A DNA stretch of 64,000 nt from Hsuehochloa calcarea (GCA_036346395.1 CM070594.1:13549385-13613384), one strand, 5' to 3'. Shown: positions 35,755 to 47,763, numbered from the stretch's first letter. Numbers and translations are program-made. Notes: generated from the sequence alone by a model not told the origin.

Positions 35755-38700
35755 TGTCTTTGTTTGATTCGGGGCTACTTACTCGTTTGTGTCTTTGGAG
35801 TTTGTTACAAAAGTGGGTTTGAGTTTTCACTTATTTACGAGTCGGTGGTAGTCGGCTCCCGGAGGACTTATTTCTAGCTCTCAAATCATCCGGTTGTTCT
35901 ATACTTATAGATGATGAGGTTTTCATGCGAATCTTATGGTTATTCAATTGGCACCATTCGATGTTATTACGGGTATGGATGGTTATTCCAATACCGTGCC
36001 AAGATTTGTTGTTTCGGAAGGCGGTGACCTTGCTAGCTCCTTAGGTGAAGAAGCGGTATTCGAGCGCGCACTGCCGATTCGATATTTGTCTTGGCTAATC
36101 TATTCCCTAGCCGTCGTGCATCGACCATCGGATTACTTTGCTCCTCAATGAAAAGACGATTCTTTGCGGCGTATTGAGGAGATTCGATTGTGAAGGAGTT
36201 TTAGATGTCTTTCCTATAGAACTTCGGAATGCCTCCGGTGAGGAAAGTGGAGTTCGGATTGATCTTGTTAAGAACTCGGCCTTTGTCCAAGTCTCCTTAC
36301 CGTTTGGCTCGGCCATTTCGGGAAGAATTGAAGAAACAATTGGGCGACTGCTGTCCAAAGGTATGATTCACGTAGCGTATCGCCTTGGGGCGCTTTGTTC
36401 TTTTATTAAGAAGAAAGATGGCGGTGGCGTATGTGCATAGATTATCGGGCGCTTAATCGGTATTGTGAAGAACAAATATCCTTTGCCTCGCATTGATGAT
36501 CTTTTGACCAGGTTGAAAGGAGCTAGAATATTTTCTAAGATTGATCTCGATCGGGTTATAATCGATTCGAGTTCGTGGCGGGATATTGAGAAACGGCTTT
36601 CTCTACAAGGTATGGTCATTATGAGTATAAAGTTATGTCTTTCGGACTAACGAATGCTCCTGCGATTTTCATGGAAGCCATGAGCGATTATCTTTGCATC
36701 AATACCTTGATGATTTCGTTGTGGTATTCATAGATGATATCTTGATTTATTCCAAGGCAGAGGAGGATCACACCCACCATTTGCGGTTGGTACTTGAAAC
36801 TTTAAGAGAGAATCAATTCTATGCCAAGTGAAGAAATGTGAGTTACGGATTTACGAAGTTGGATTTTTAGTCACGTTATTAATCGAAGGGTATTTGATTG
36901 ATCCTAGTAAGATTTGACGGTGGTTGAGTGGAAGAGACCAACCAATGTTAAAGAAGTAAGGAGTTTTACGGGTTTAGTGGCTATTACGGCGGTTTGTGGA
37001 GGTTTTTCAACCATTGCTAAACCGATGTCGATTGACCTGAAAGGTGTTAGGTTCGATGATGCGATGCTTGTGGCGCAGATTTTGCTCTTTGAAAGATAGA
37101 TTAGTAGTCGCTCCAATTCTTACTCTTCCCGAGCACAGGAAGAGATTCACTATCTATTCGAGATCGTCCATAGTTGGACTTGGTGGTGTACTCATGCGAG
37201 GATGGAAAAGTGATTGCCTATGCATCGAGGCAATTGAAGAAGCATGAGCAATTATCCACCCATGATCTAGAGCTTCTGCGGTGATTCATGCTTTGAAGAT
37301 CTGGCGTCATTATTTGTGCTGGCGAATCTTGTGGCGTGTTCATTGACCACAAGAGCACGAAATACATCTTTACCGAAGGACTTGAACTTGAGACGGAGGA
37401 GATGGCTAGAGTTGATCAAGGACTATGATCTTACTATTCGATACCATCCGGCAAGGCTAATGTGGTAGCCGGCGCCTTGAGTCGCAAGGCGACACCTCCT
37501 ATCCTCGATTGTCTTATTGCGACTTTGGCGTATGGATATTTCCTACGCTGCGGTACCGCCTGAGCCAAGACTCGATTGATTTTAGAGTCACCCTTCCGGA
37601 TCGGTGCGAGTAGCAGCGACAAGATCGAGATGCTCCAATGAGTGAGAAGCGTTGTCTTGAGGGCAAGCAAGGTCACCGGTGTGGACAAGTTTGATTCTTT
37701 GCGATTTAAAGGGCGCCTTTGTGTGCCACAGTAGTCTCGAGTTAAATTGGAGATTTTGAAAGAGGCCCATCGTACTCCTTATACCGTACATCTGGTGAGA
37801 CCAAGATGTACAAAGATTTAAAGAAAAGTTTACGGTGAAGCGGATGAAAATTGATATCGCACGATATGTGGCTTCATGTGGGGTGTGCCGGTGGTCAAGG
37901 TGAGCACAAGCGACCAGCAGAGGTATTGCAACCCTTGGAGGTACCGGTTTGGCCATGGGACGATATATCTATGGATTTTGTGGTTGGTTTACCTCGCATG
38001 CATAGCGAGGAAAGGATGCTATTTGGGTAATTGTGGACCGGTTCGATAAGTCGCACATTTCATTCCTATTCGTACAACCAATTCGACAGCGATTTGGCTC
38101 CTCTTTATGTCACGAAATTGTGCGTTTGCACGGAGTGCCAAAGACCATTGTTTCGGCCGAGATGCCAAGTTCGTTTCCAAATGCAGGAAAGTTTGCGAGT
38201 GCTTTGGGCACACAACTCCGTCTTAGCACGACCTTTCATCCCCAAACAGATGGTGGATCGGCGCACCATTCAGACATTAGAAGACATGCTCGGTGTTGTG
38301 TTTTATCACGGAAGGGAATTGGGAAGAGAATTTAGCTTTGGCGAGTTTGCTTATAATAACACTATCATACCGACATTATTTGCACCTTCGAGGTTCTTTA
38401 TGGGCGTAAGTGCGAGTCTCCGTTGTCTTTGGATGAGGTTGGAGAGCGGGCGATCTTGGGTCCCGTGGGTTCATGAGACGATGGCTAGAGTGGCGGAGGT
38501 TAGCGAAATTTGTTGGTCGCCCAGAGCCGATGAAAAGCTACTGTTGATGTCGAAGACGAGATTTGGAATTCGAGGTGGGAAATGAAGTTACGTTGAGAGT
38601 ATCGCCATCTAAAAGCGTAATGCGTTTGGCACCAAAGGAAAGCTTAGTCCAAGGTATGTTGGACCCTTCCCAATCGTGTACAATTGGAAAACTAGCTTAC

Positions 38701-38990
38701 CGTTTGGACCTTCCGATTCTATGAGTGGGGTTCTAGCGTGTTTCATGTTTCGATCTTTGAGAAAGTTTACGAGAGACCGGATCATGTCATTCCTTTGGGC
38801 CGTTGATTGTCAAGCAAGATCTTACCTTGAGTCCGGCCGGTGAAGATATTAGAAGAATCGAGCGGGTTACGAGGAATAAGACCACAAGTATGTCAAAGTT
38901 CTTTGGTCTCATCGGTGAGAGAGAGGCCACTTGGGAGTTGGAGTCCCGCATGCGAGAGCAATACCCGACTGTTTGTCTCGGTAACTACCT
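35755..38990 (+). pseudogene. GY1 pol: protease, RT, RNase H, integrase, chromodomain, degraded
   Basis: In order: protease with FDSGAT-like sequence near 35764 and APFDVITGMD near 35951; RT with QLGDLLSKGMI-like sequence near 36335, IKKKDGG near 36406, YPLPRIDDLL near 36477, IFSKIDL near 36530, and the catalytic FIDD at 36727-36738 followed by ILIYSK; RNase H with APILTLPEHRKRFTIYS near 37112 and a YHPGKAN-like motif near 37442; integrase with a zinc-binding region near 37770-37900, WDDISMDFVVGLP-like sequence near 37957 and AIWVIVDRFDKS near 38021; chromodomain remnant with NKTTSMSKF and GEREATWELE near 38875-38945. Single- and double-base indels put neighbouring motifs in different frames. 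Confidence 0.85.
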
Positions 38991-39059
38991 AAGTTGTTCA
39001 TCTATCTTTCTCGAAGTTTGTGCGTAGATTCGAGTCGAATCTTTTCTAAGGGGTTAGAG

Positions 39060-41239
39060 TGTAATACCTCATTTTATCCGGCTAGGTTGTTTTGTTTCAA
39101 TTATGCGGAAATTTTATTGAAATCGAGATTTTCAACTTTAGGAATCGAATCGGTAAAAGAAAGAAGTCGGAGGGTAAAAGAAACATCTTTCGTCGGATTT
39201 TCCAAACAGCGGGGGTATTTGTTATTATCGTCAACTGGGGCGCGGGCAGCGCCAGTGGCCCAAGAGGGGCGGCGGCCCATGTAGGGGCCGACCAAAAGGG
39301 ATGGGGGCGCCACTCCCCCCCAAAACCCTAGCCGGCCTCCTCCTCCCTCCCCCAAGCCGCCACCTCCTTCCCCCTCTCCCCAACACGGCGCAGCACCTCC
39401 TCCTAGGAGCCTCCTCCTCTGGTGGTGGCCGCCATTGGTGTTCCCCTGGAGCTGCACTCCCGATCCTCCACGTCTTCACCTTCGGTTCTTCCATCGCCGG
39501 GCTTCGCGTTTCCCTCGGGTCGCTGTTTTGGGGCGGCCATTGAAGGAGAGGAGCAACCTTCGGGAAGTTGATCCTCGTCATTCTTCGGGTCTACAAGGGT
39601 AACGAGAGACCCCATCGCTGTTTGATTGCGTTAGAGTTGTCGATTCAATGTTTTTAGTAGTATCGTTTAATCTCTATCAGTAGATTGATTTGGTCCAGAA
39701 CTTTGTAACTCGGTTTTGGGTGTCTTAGAGGCAGAATTGGATGTCTTCGCCTTCTGGAGTTTTGTTCCTTATCTCATTAGCTTTCTTTTGGCACCTGGAT
39801 CACGAATTTTCACCCAGTAGATTAAAAGTTATGACTGTTTTACTACATCTTTGCTCTGTCATCGAAATGCTGGGTATAGTCGGTTGCACCTAGGTTTTGA
39901 TCTAGTTAGAGTCAGAATCAGGTCGGCCACCCAACCTGATTCAGAAATGCTGGGTATAGTCGGTTTATGAAGATAATTTAACCATGTTTCCAGGCTGATA
40001 AAGATCACTCTATTTGGATCAGTGGTTTAAAAGTTAGAGCCTTTTCTTTAGGGCTGTTCAGATTCAGGCAGACTGCAGTTATAGTTTTCATTGGATGGTT
40101 AGACCTCTGTAATGGCCGAATTAGAGTTTACCATCAACTAGAGTTTTGTAGCCAGTTAAGTTAAGAAAATATGAGCACTGGTTTTAGGTCTTTTGGACTT
40201 ACGGTTTTTTATTGGTGATTTTTCTAATAAAACTGCCAGATTAGGGATAATTGAAATGTTTGGGTAAATTGATCAAATTGAACTTTTATTTGGTTAGTTT
40301 GGCTAGAGATTGAGGGAGGACACGTGTAGCAATGCCATATTCGTTTACCCTCATTTCGATTATTTTTATATTGTAGGCGGTGAAGCGGTGAGTGGAGGGG
40401 TATCTCAATTACCTCCCAACCCGTTGCAGCGCGGCAGGCAAGTAATTAGTATTCTATGATTGATGCAATGTATGATGTGTGAATGAATGATTATACTTGT
40501 TGTATTTGTAGATGAATGCCATGTGTTTCTTTTCATTTATGAGTACTATTCAATATTGACATGGGATCACATCATGGCATGCATACATTACTTTTGTAAG
40601 ACACATCAATTCGGTATGGGCACTGAAAATCCCATCAATTCCGGGATGGATGCGTGAGTCCACCATTCCAATGTGGGCCACGTTACGTGAGTCCACCATT
40701 CCAATGTGGGCCACGTTGACGATCGTATGAAACGTTCTTCATACGATTACTTTAAGTGAACACCGACGGGTGATTCACTCGCTATCTGCATTATGTCTTT
40801 GCAATATGTCCATTTCCTTCAATGCACCATTCCACTTCATCCATTCATAAATTCGTTTCGATAAATGTTCAAATTATGATTGTGATATATTGCTCATAGT
40901 ATGTTTGATTGTCACATTTGCCTTGAGTCTTTGGCTCATTCTTGCTTTATTGTCTTATTTAGGTAAATGACAAGGAAGAATGATCTTGTGGAGGGTAGTT
41001 CATCAACTCACTACCTTAAATCAAACAATTTGAGGACTTTTCTTGTCGTTAAATATGACTTGTGTTGAATTGTAATAAGCCATCATGGCCTTGTTTACCA
41101 TATCTTTTATTGTTTACTTCCATTCTCTTGATGAATACTTGTTTAGTATAATCTTAATACTTGCTTCACCTTATCATGTGTTTTGATGTTAATCATTTAA
41201 AGTAGTGGTTGTAGGTGACATCTTGACTTCCTTATAGTC
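39060..41239 (+). repeat. GY1 3' LTR (2180 bp, 3' end lost)
   Basis: Preceded by a polypurine tract AAGGGGTTAGAG at 39048-39059. It carries a small local duplication of AGAAATGCTGGGTATAGTCGG (near 39936-39965) absent from the 5' LTR and a duplicated hairpin unit near 40658-40718. Confidence 0.9.
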
Positions 41240-41675
41240 GAACAGTTGTACTCAGCGATCCACGAAAACCATGGGAGAGATTGGTTTGCATTATAGCAAG
41301 TCCTTAACCATGGATAAAGATCCTTTCCTTGCATTGCTTGATTTGAAGCCCCAAAATGTAATTGAGCTCTCCCATCATACTCATCTCAAATTCCCTGGAC
41401 ATAGTCTCAAAAAAGATGGAAACAAGAGCATTATAAGAACCACCAAAGATAATATCATCAACGTAAATTTGAGCAAGCAGAAAGTCATTACCACGCTTAA
41501 GAATGAACAAAGTCTTGTCTACCTTACCCATCTCAAAATCATTCTTAAGCAGGAAGGTCTTAAGTCTATCATACCAGGCTCTAAGGGCTTGCTTAAGACC
41601 ATTTTTTCCAAAAGTGATGAAATCATCACCCGTCGACCGCGTGAAGGAGATGAACCATCTTGAGTCTCCGATCAT
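41239..41675 (-). pseudogene. CP2 protease fragment fused to RT C-terminal half
   Basis: On the minus strand, protease-like GDSRWFISFTR and FITFG run directly into GLKQALRAWYDRL, the middle of copia RT, at about 41598. The catalytic YVDD is at 41454-41465 and is followed by FETMSREFEMSMMGEL and GLQIKQ. Integrase and the RT N-terminus are missing, so a deletion of roughly 3 kb joined protease to RT, with ATGG/AATGG-type microhomology. GY1 begins next to the break at 41239. Confidence 0.8.
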
Positions 41676-41739
41676 GTGACGTGAACAGTCGGAGTCAATG
41701 AACTACGTGTTCTTCCTCTTTCCGCGGTAATCCTGAAAA

Positions 41740-44043
41740 ATCAAGGCACAGAAGAACGATGTGTCTCGATACTGGGGTTAGTTAAACAAGACTTAGTGAC
41801 CCAGTACTGAGACACACGTCTGCGAGTAGTATGCAAAGTAGAAGTGTTATCCTTGTTTTTATTTGAAGTTCTGTTATGAGCAATGGTTAAACTAACATGA
41901 GAGTTATCCTGTTTAGGAGCATAATGATGAGCATATGACATAAATCCTAAACCAGGTTTATTCTTTTCTATGTTACCACGTCACACAGAAGCTCTAGGTT
42001 GATTAGTTGAAATTCTAGCAAAATTTTTCTTATCGTTTTTCAACCTACGTCAACAGAACTCAATCAAATACCCATCCTTTTTACAATAGGTGCAATGATA
42101 CTTTATAGCACTAGAAGAAGCACCCTTAGACTTAACAGATGATTGGGCAAATACTGCAGATTTAAAAATAGTTTTTGCAGGTTGGGTTTTAAAATCAACT
42201 AACCCTTTTTCCAAGACTTGAACAACTTTTGGCTTAGACTTATCTTGAACATAATTGTATCATAGTCCTTGCTTCTAATAAGGAGTCTTAGAATTATCCA
42301 GAATCATGTTTAATTGTTTCTTACCTTTAGAAAAATTTTCTAATGTATCGTTAAGATAAGCATTTTCTTTTTCAAAATTAACACACGATTAACAGGTTTT
42401 TCCTTTAAAGACTCTAGCATATTTGTCCTTATATAAAGCAGTTTCAAGTTTTTAAGGGCAATACATGAAGCACATGTAGAAGACTCAATACTGTCCTTAA
42501 GGTTGGCATATTTAGCTCTAGCTGTTTTTAAGATATCTTTGACTTCATGTTCGCGTTCTAAGTAGAAAGTGTAAAGGCTAGAATCAACAGCTCTAGAAAC
42601 AACTAACTTGCTAGACTCTAAGTATTTTTCACATGGAGCAAATTTAACCTCAACAAGCTCAGTCCTAGCATTTTCAAGTTGTTGTAAAGCAATATCATGA
42701 GCAGATTGCAGTTTAGCAAATTCCGAATACAAAGCATGACATGATGAACATTCATCAGATTCAAGACTCTTAGCATTTTCAAGTTCTAAAGTCAAATTAC
42801 ATACTTGTGACTCTAAGTCCTTATTCCTAGTCATGACATATTCTATAGCCTTATCCTGACTCATGAGTTGCTCAAATATTGTTTCACATCTATCAGCAAG
42901 AACATCATAGGAAGGAGGTACCTCATAGTTGTCGTCGTCAATGGAGTCGGCCATGAAGCACAAACCGGTGAAATCCTTAGCCTTACCCTTCTTCTTGTTT
43001 TGAGGAATCTCCTCCTCCTTGTCCTCCCCACTCCCGGAGTCAACATCGCTTAATGATTGATCCTCAATAGCGGCAAACACCCGGTGAGCGACCTTTGTCA
43101 GTTGGGCAACATCATACCTTGAGTTGTTCCATTTAGGCTTCTTCCAAGCTGACTTTCCCTCCTTATGGTTGCTCTTACCTTTCAGCTTGGGGTAATTTGC
43201 CCGAATATGATTTAGCTCGCCACACTCATAGCAAGTCACATGACCTCCTTGATTTCTGTTTCTCATATTGTTGTAGGCCCGTGTGATCTTTTTGACTATG
43301 AGGGCCAACTCAGCCTCATGGAGACTCTCAAACTCCTCTTTATGGATTGTAGATAAACCTGCAAGCGAAAATCCAGAAGAAGACTCAAAAGACCCATCAG
43401 AAGCTCTCTTGAGCGGGTCTGCTACCAAAGCCATGCTTTCCATCTTGGGAGGATCAATCCTCTTAATCTCTTGAGTCTTAAGCTTGCTATAGAGCAGCTC
43501 CAAAGTCAAATCAGAAAGATTGACATTCTCCTCAATAGCAGTAGCCTTTATCTCCCACTCCTTGTTGTTGATTGCAGCCAAGAGGTGGGTGGCATTTTCA
43601 GATTGAGAATATTCAATACCAACAGCTTTCATCTGATTAATCACTCTATTAAAGCGACTGAAAATGTCATCGATGCTCTCTCCAGGACGCATCTCGAATT
43701 TGTTATATTCACACTTATGGACTGTTTGGCGTACTTTTTTGACTTGGGACGAATCCTCATGATAGGTTTCGAGAGTGTTCCAAATCTCATACGCAGTCTC
43801 AAGATTGCAAATCCGACTATACTCCTGTCTCCCAAACCCGCCATACAAAAGGTTTATAGCCTTATTGTAGTTAGCCAAAAGGGCTTCTGAAGCCGGCGTA
43901 GCAACTTCAGGCAAAACGAGAGGGACTCGAACAACCTCCCATATAGCATGTCATTCGCTCTCAAGGAAGACTCGCATGCGATTCTTCCAATAGGCATAGT
44001 CGTGTCCATCGAAGATATGCGGCTTTGTGGAGTATCTATCCAT
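41740..44043 (-). pseudogene. CP2 gag with zinc knuckles, degraded
   Basis: ATG at 44043 (minus) opens MDRYSTKPHIFDGHDYAYW. A stop near 43950 interrupts, and the main frame then runs 43914-42340 (524 aa). It contains the copia gag block (RICNLETAYEIWNTL, RPGESIDDIFSRF), a zinc knuckle CYECGELNHIRANY whose last Cys is Tyr (about 43230), and a long Glu/Ser-rich region with likely coiled coil. A second knuckle CTYCKKDGY...FC lies near 42085, with Tyr for His. Gag packages the RNA; this copy lacks intact knuckles. Confidence 0.85.
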
Positions 44044-44087
44044 CGCCAAGTTCAGTGACCGGTTAAGATCAAGATTGAACTAACCGG

Positions 44088-44100
44088 GCCCTGATACCAC
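44088..44100 (-). other. CP2 primer-binding site
   Basis: On the minus strand GTGGTATCAGGGC follows the LTR closely, complementary to the initiator methionine tRNA. Confidence 0.82.
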
Positions 44101-44101
44101 T

Positions 44102-45843
44102 TGTTGGACCGAAAAGGAGACTAGAGGGGGGGGTGAATAGGAGCACGCTCACTTTTCACAAATAATGGATCCAATAATATTTTACTCCAGTAGCTATGGA
44201 AGCTATGAAGATCAGTATATAAGTACAGCGTAAGACAAATATTGAATCCAATAGACACCCCTAAACAAGACTACAAACGATCAAAACACAAGATAGCAAC
44301 TATCAATGCGTTGTCGGTCGGACCGCTGGCCTTGGGTGGTCGGATCGATTTCAGGCTGGTCTGACCGGTGGCTACGGGCGGTCTGACCGCCATCCTCCAG
44401 AACAGAAGAACAGCCCCGAAGACGAAGATGAAAATAGATGCAACTTTTGATCTACTAATACAAACTTGATGAAACTTGGAACACACCTTCTCTATGATAT
44501 CAGGGACCTATTCCAATCGAAGATTGTGATAATTCTTGGAAGAATAAAGATCCTTTTCCGTTTGATCAAAGAAGGGTTCAAAACCGGGTCAAAACGAAAA
44601 CTTGATCCAAGATCTTGCTCGTGGGTGATTGATGATCAAGATGATCCTAATAGGTTCCCACACGTCACAGCAAGCTAGATCACGTGAAGAATTCAATAAA
44701 AAAAACTCTCAGATCAAAGAAAGACCCAAAATCATCAAATATAGAGAAAGAACACAATGAGGCAAGACGTGATCAAACTTTCTCTAGATTGATTTGATAT
44801 GATATGGGCTTACAGCCTCTCCATCTATGGAGGGTAATGCTCAATCCAAGAGCATGAAAATCACATCAAACTCTCTAAACCCTAGCCTCCACCAAAGCTC
44901 TTCCTAAGAAAATTAGGGTTTCCAAAATAGCAAAAAGGCGAAGCAATGGTGCAGCCACCACCCTCTCCTATTTATAGCGGAGGCTTAGACCTTCTAGAAG
45001 TTTGATCCTATTGGGCTCCCGTTAAGACCCAAAACAAACGGGACACATACGCACGCATTTTAAAGCGTTGTCTTTATCTCTACTTGACCTAACTAGCTAC
45101 ACCTTGCGCCATCTTGCGCCTCGGATTAGCTAATAGATCACCCTTATCCATCTTACACCACGCTTGAGTACATTGACCTCACCCGGCATCGTCGATCGTT
45201 CTGGACCTCAGCTCTCCAAGCCTAGTCCCGATCATCCTCGTCGTTGACCACCAAGCAACCTGCAAAACAATAGACAAGTAAACCGAATTTGGGAACAAGT
45301 TCTTCACAACTTGACCATTGTTAGTCAAAACATGCATCATGCACCATATATGTCCTGAAACTTATGACTTTGACCTAACAACCGCACATCGCCGCCACAC
45401 CGGGCGACGAACAAAGTGTAAATCGGTCAGACCGCCCCTAGGGCCGGTCTAACCGCCACACATGGCCCGGTCAGACCGCCTGCAACGACTTAGCCGATTT
45501 TCAGCCTCTGAAAACCGAAACCTACTGGAATTTTCAATCCAATAGAACTTTTGACTGGAGACTCCAAAAATTATGGGACCAAGTGCAATAGAATCCCCTC
45601 TCTTGCCTACACACTCTATTTTTGGCCCAGCTCAAAATAACACTTTTAAGTTCACTGTCCGATCACGCCTATGGCGGTCGGACCGATTAATCTTGGTCGA
45701 CCGCCATGCTACGACCGGTCAGACCGGTTACTGCATGACAGTTCTAAAACTTTATCGAAAACACGTGAAACGACAAACCGTAAACACCATTGCCAATTGT
45801 CATATCATCATAAGATCTGGAGCATATCCCCATGATATCTACA
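44102..45843 (-). repeat. CP2 5' LTR (1742 bp)
   Basis: Full-length LTR of the family. It carries GGTC-N-GACC palindromes near 44310-44395 and 45420-45480, and a minus-strand TATAAATAGG at 44967-44976. Adjacent 45844-46928 is the remainder of the older host LTR, not part of this copy. Confidence 0.88.
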
Positions 45844-46948
45844 AGTATGATATAGGCTTACAGCCTCTCCATCAATGGAGGACAATGCTCAAACCAAGAG
45901 CACGAAAACCACATCAAACTATCAAGAACCCTAGCCTCCACAAAAGCTTTCCCTAAGAAAATTAGGGTTTACAAGAATTGCAAAAGAGACGAAACAAAGG
46001 TGCAGCCACCTCCCTCTCCTATTTATACAGGAGGCTTAGACCTTCTAGAAGTTTGACTCTATTGGGCTCCCGTTAAGGCCCAAAACAAACGGGACACATA
46101 CGCACGTATTTTAAAGCACCGTTTTTATCTCCTCTTGACCTAATTAGCTACACCTTGCGCCATCTTGCGCCTCGGATTAGCTAATAGGTCACCCTTGTCC
46201 ATCTTGCACCACGTTTGAGTACATTGACCTCACCCGGCATCGTAGATCATTCTGGACCTCAGCTCTCCAAGCCTAGTCCAGATCATCCTCGCCGTTGACC
46301 GTCGTTGACCACCAAGCAACCTGCACAACAATAGACAAGTAAACCGAATTTGGGAAAAAGTTTTTCACAACTTGATCCATGTTAGTCAAAACATGCATCA
46401 TGCAACATATATGCCCTGAAACTCATGACTTTGACCTAACAACCGAATATCACCGCCACGACGGCGACGACCCAAGTGACAACCGGTCAGACCGCCCCCA
46501 GGGCTGGTCTGACCACTCACCCTGGCTGGTTTGACCGCCACCTATTGGCCGGTCAGACCGCTAGTAAAGACTTAGCCGATTTTCAACCTCTGAAAATCGA
46601 AACCTACTGGAAATTTTAAACCAATAGAACTTTTGACTAGAGACTCCAAAAATTATAGGACCAAGTGCAATAGAATCCCCTCTCTTGCCTACATCCTCTA
46701 TTTTTGGCCCAGCTCAATCCACCACTTTCTGACATTGCCGGTCCGACCGCCGCTAGGGCCGGTCAGACCAATCTTGGACCGGTCTGACCGTCACCCTGGC
46801 CGGTCAGACAGGCTGAGACCTGACAGTTCTGAACCTTTGCCGAAAACACGTGAAACGACAAACCGTAAACGCCATTGCCAATTGTCACATCATCATAAGA
46901 TCTGGAGCATATCCCCATGATATCTACATATTCACCCTCAGGCTCCAC

Positions 46949-47007
46949 AAGGGCAAGATGCTCAAAGGCAAGATGTTCAAAGACAGGATGCTCAAAGGCA
47001 AGACGCT
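46949..47007 (+). repeat. Four 15-bp repeats encoding QDAQR-type units
   Basis: CAAGATGCTCAAAGG and variants repeat four times in the CP1 extra ORF. Each unit encodes Gln-Asp-Ala/Val-Gln-Arg or a close form, giving an in-frame repeat likely to extend a coiled coil. Confidence 0.85.
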
Positions 47008-47747
47008 CAAGAAGAAGACCAAGTTTCTCTCTCTCAAATTTATGCAACTATTCTTGAAATTAAGAATACTCGGCAAGAGATGAGAAACTCTCAGCAAGAA
47101 TTTCAATCCGAAACCAACAATAGGTTGGTTGTTTGAGCAAGCTATATTGACTCCAAATCGCTATGGAAGACGTCGCCTCAACACACCTCCAAGGGCTCCT
47201 CAAGATCCCATTGAGTGTCCTTTTTGGTATTTTGATGCTAAAGGGGAAGTAGTTAGGAGGAGGTGAAAGGTGAAAGCTTTGAAAGATTAAAAGGGGAGTC
47301 TAGAAGATTATGCTACTATTTATAATATATTCTATGTTGAACATGTTTTTGGTTAATACTTGGAATTTGTGGGCTTGTAATAGTCTAGTTTAAACTTTGT
47401 TGTTATGATTGTTAAACTTGGTACTCTCTATGAATGGGCTTGGTGCTCTTTGTGATTTGAACTCTTGATCTTATAATTTCTCTAGTTTTAACAAGTAAAA
47501 GAAACTCTACCAAATTTTTACTCAAAAATCTTTACATGTGCTTGCAAATTCTCTTCAATTATATGCACATGTTTAGGGTGGGCTTTCTTTGAAATGATCT
47601 CAACAAGCAAATAATTATCATACTCGTTTGAGCCTATTGCAAGAATTTTTTTTGTTTAGTTACTGCAAGAATATACAACTTTTTTATAACAAGTGTTATA
47701 TTCAAAGCTATATCTTTCTCACATTTTGATTGGATTGTCATCGATTA

Positions 47748-47763
47748 CCAAAAAGAGGGAGAT
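47748..47763 (+). other. CP1 polypurine tract
   Basis: AAAAAGAGGGAGAT lies immediately before the 3' LTR, the usual position and composition in SIRE-type copia elements. Confidence 0.85.

Larger units (their letters stand above)
31969..41239 (+). mobile_element. GY1: chromodomain gypsy retrotransposon (Tekay-like) inserted in CP2
   Basis: LTRs at 31969-34142 and 39060-41239 are closely similar and both start TGTAATACCTCATTTTATCC. The 5' LTR ends GGGTGTTACA, while the 3' LTR stops at CTTATAGTC and lacks its last dozen bases, so the right target duplication is lost. Plus-strand order is gag with zinc knuckles, protease, RT, RNase H, integrase, chromodomain. RT before integrase and a C-terminal chromodomain identify a chromovirus. 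It splits CP2 between RT and RNase H. All coding parts are frameshifted. Confidence 0.9.
21360..45843 (-). mobile_element. CP2: copia retrotransposon, minus strand, inserted in an LTR of its own family
   Basis: Both LTRs start TGTTGG and end with GATAT(C/T)(C/T)ACA on the plus strand (44102-45843 and 21360-22484). The flanks are GATAT (21355-21359) and AGTAT (45844-45848). Alignment with the uninterrupted LTR at about 44795 shows the right copy is a changed GATAT. On the minus strand the order is LTR, primer-binding site, gag, partial protease joined to RT, RNase H, polypurine tract, LTR. Most of protease, all of integrase and the RT N-terminus are absent, so this copy was non-autonomous. GY1 and GY2 are inserted in it. 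Confidence 0.85.
20695..46928 (-). mobile_element. LTR of the CP2 family inside CP1, itself split by CP2
   Basis: The pieces 20695-21359 and 45844-46928 are the two parts of a single LTR, together about 1.75 kb, equal to the CP2 5' LTR (1742 bp). It starts TGTTGGATCG and ends GATATCTACA on the plus strand. The flanks are TATTC at 20690-20694 and TATTC at 46929-46933, a perfect 5-bp target duplication. It is most simply a solo LTR that later received a CP2 insertion. Plus-strand CCTATTTATA at about 46018 is its TATA box on the minus strand. Confidence 0.85.
19636..47268 (+). pseudogene. CP1 extra ORF after RNase H (plant transposon protein-like), split by insertion
   Basis: The frame begins near 19636 with PRTRIATRKS, runs through an acidic region and a conserved part (RNYFVLPWSS, KWVNWQHL), then TAA at 20167-20169 and TGA near 20269 interrupt a frame that otherwise continues to about 20640, where a frameshift follows. 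The LTR insertion at 20695 splits it; after the target duplication it resumes at 46934 and ends at 47268. The second part has four 15-bp repeats encoding QDAQR-like units (46949-47007) and a Gln-rich, probably coiled-coil stretch. SIRE-type copia elements often carry such an extra ORF; it resembles the plant transposon protein domain family (PF20167-like). Its role is not established. Confidence 0.65.

Noticed and set aside
31964..41245. Target duplication for GY1
   Set aside because: The 3' LTR end is missing, so the left flank GCGGT has no partner to compare.
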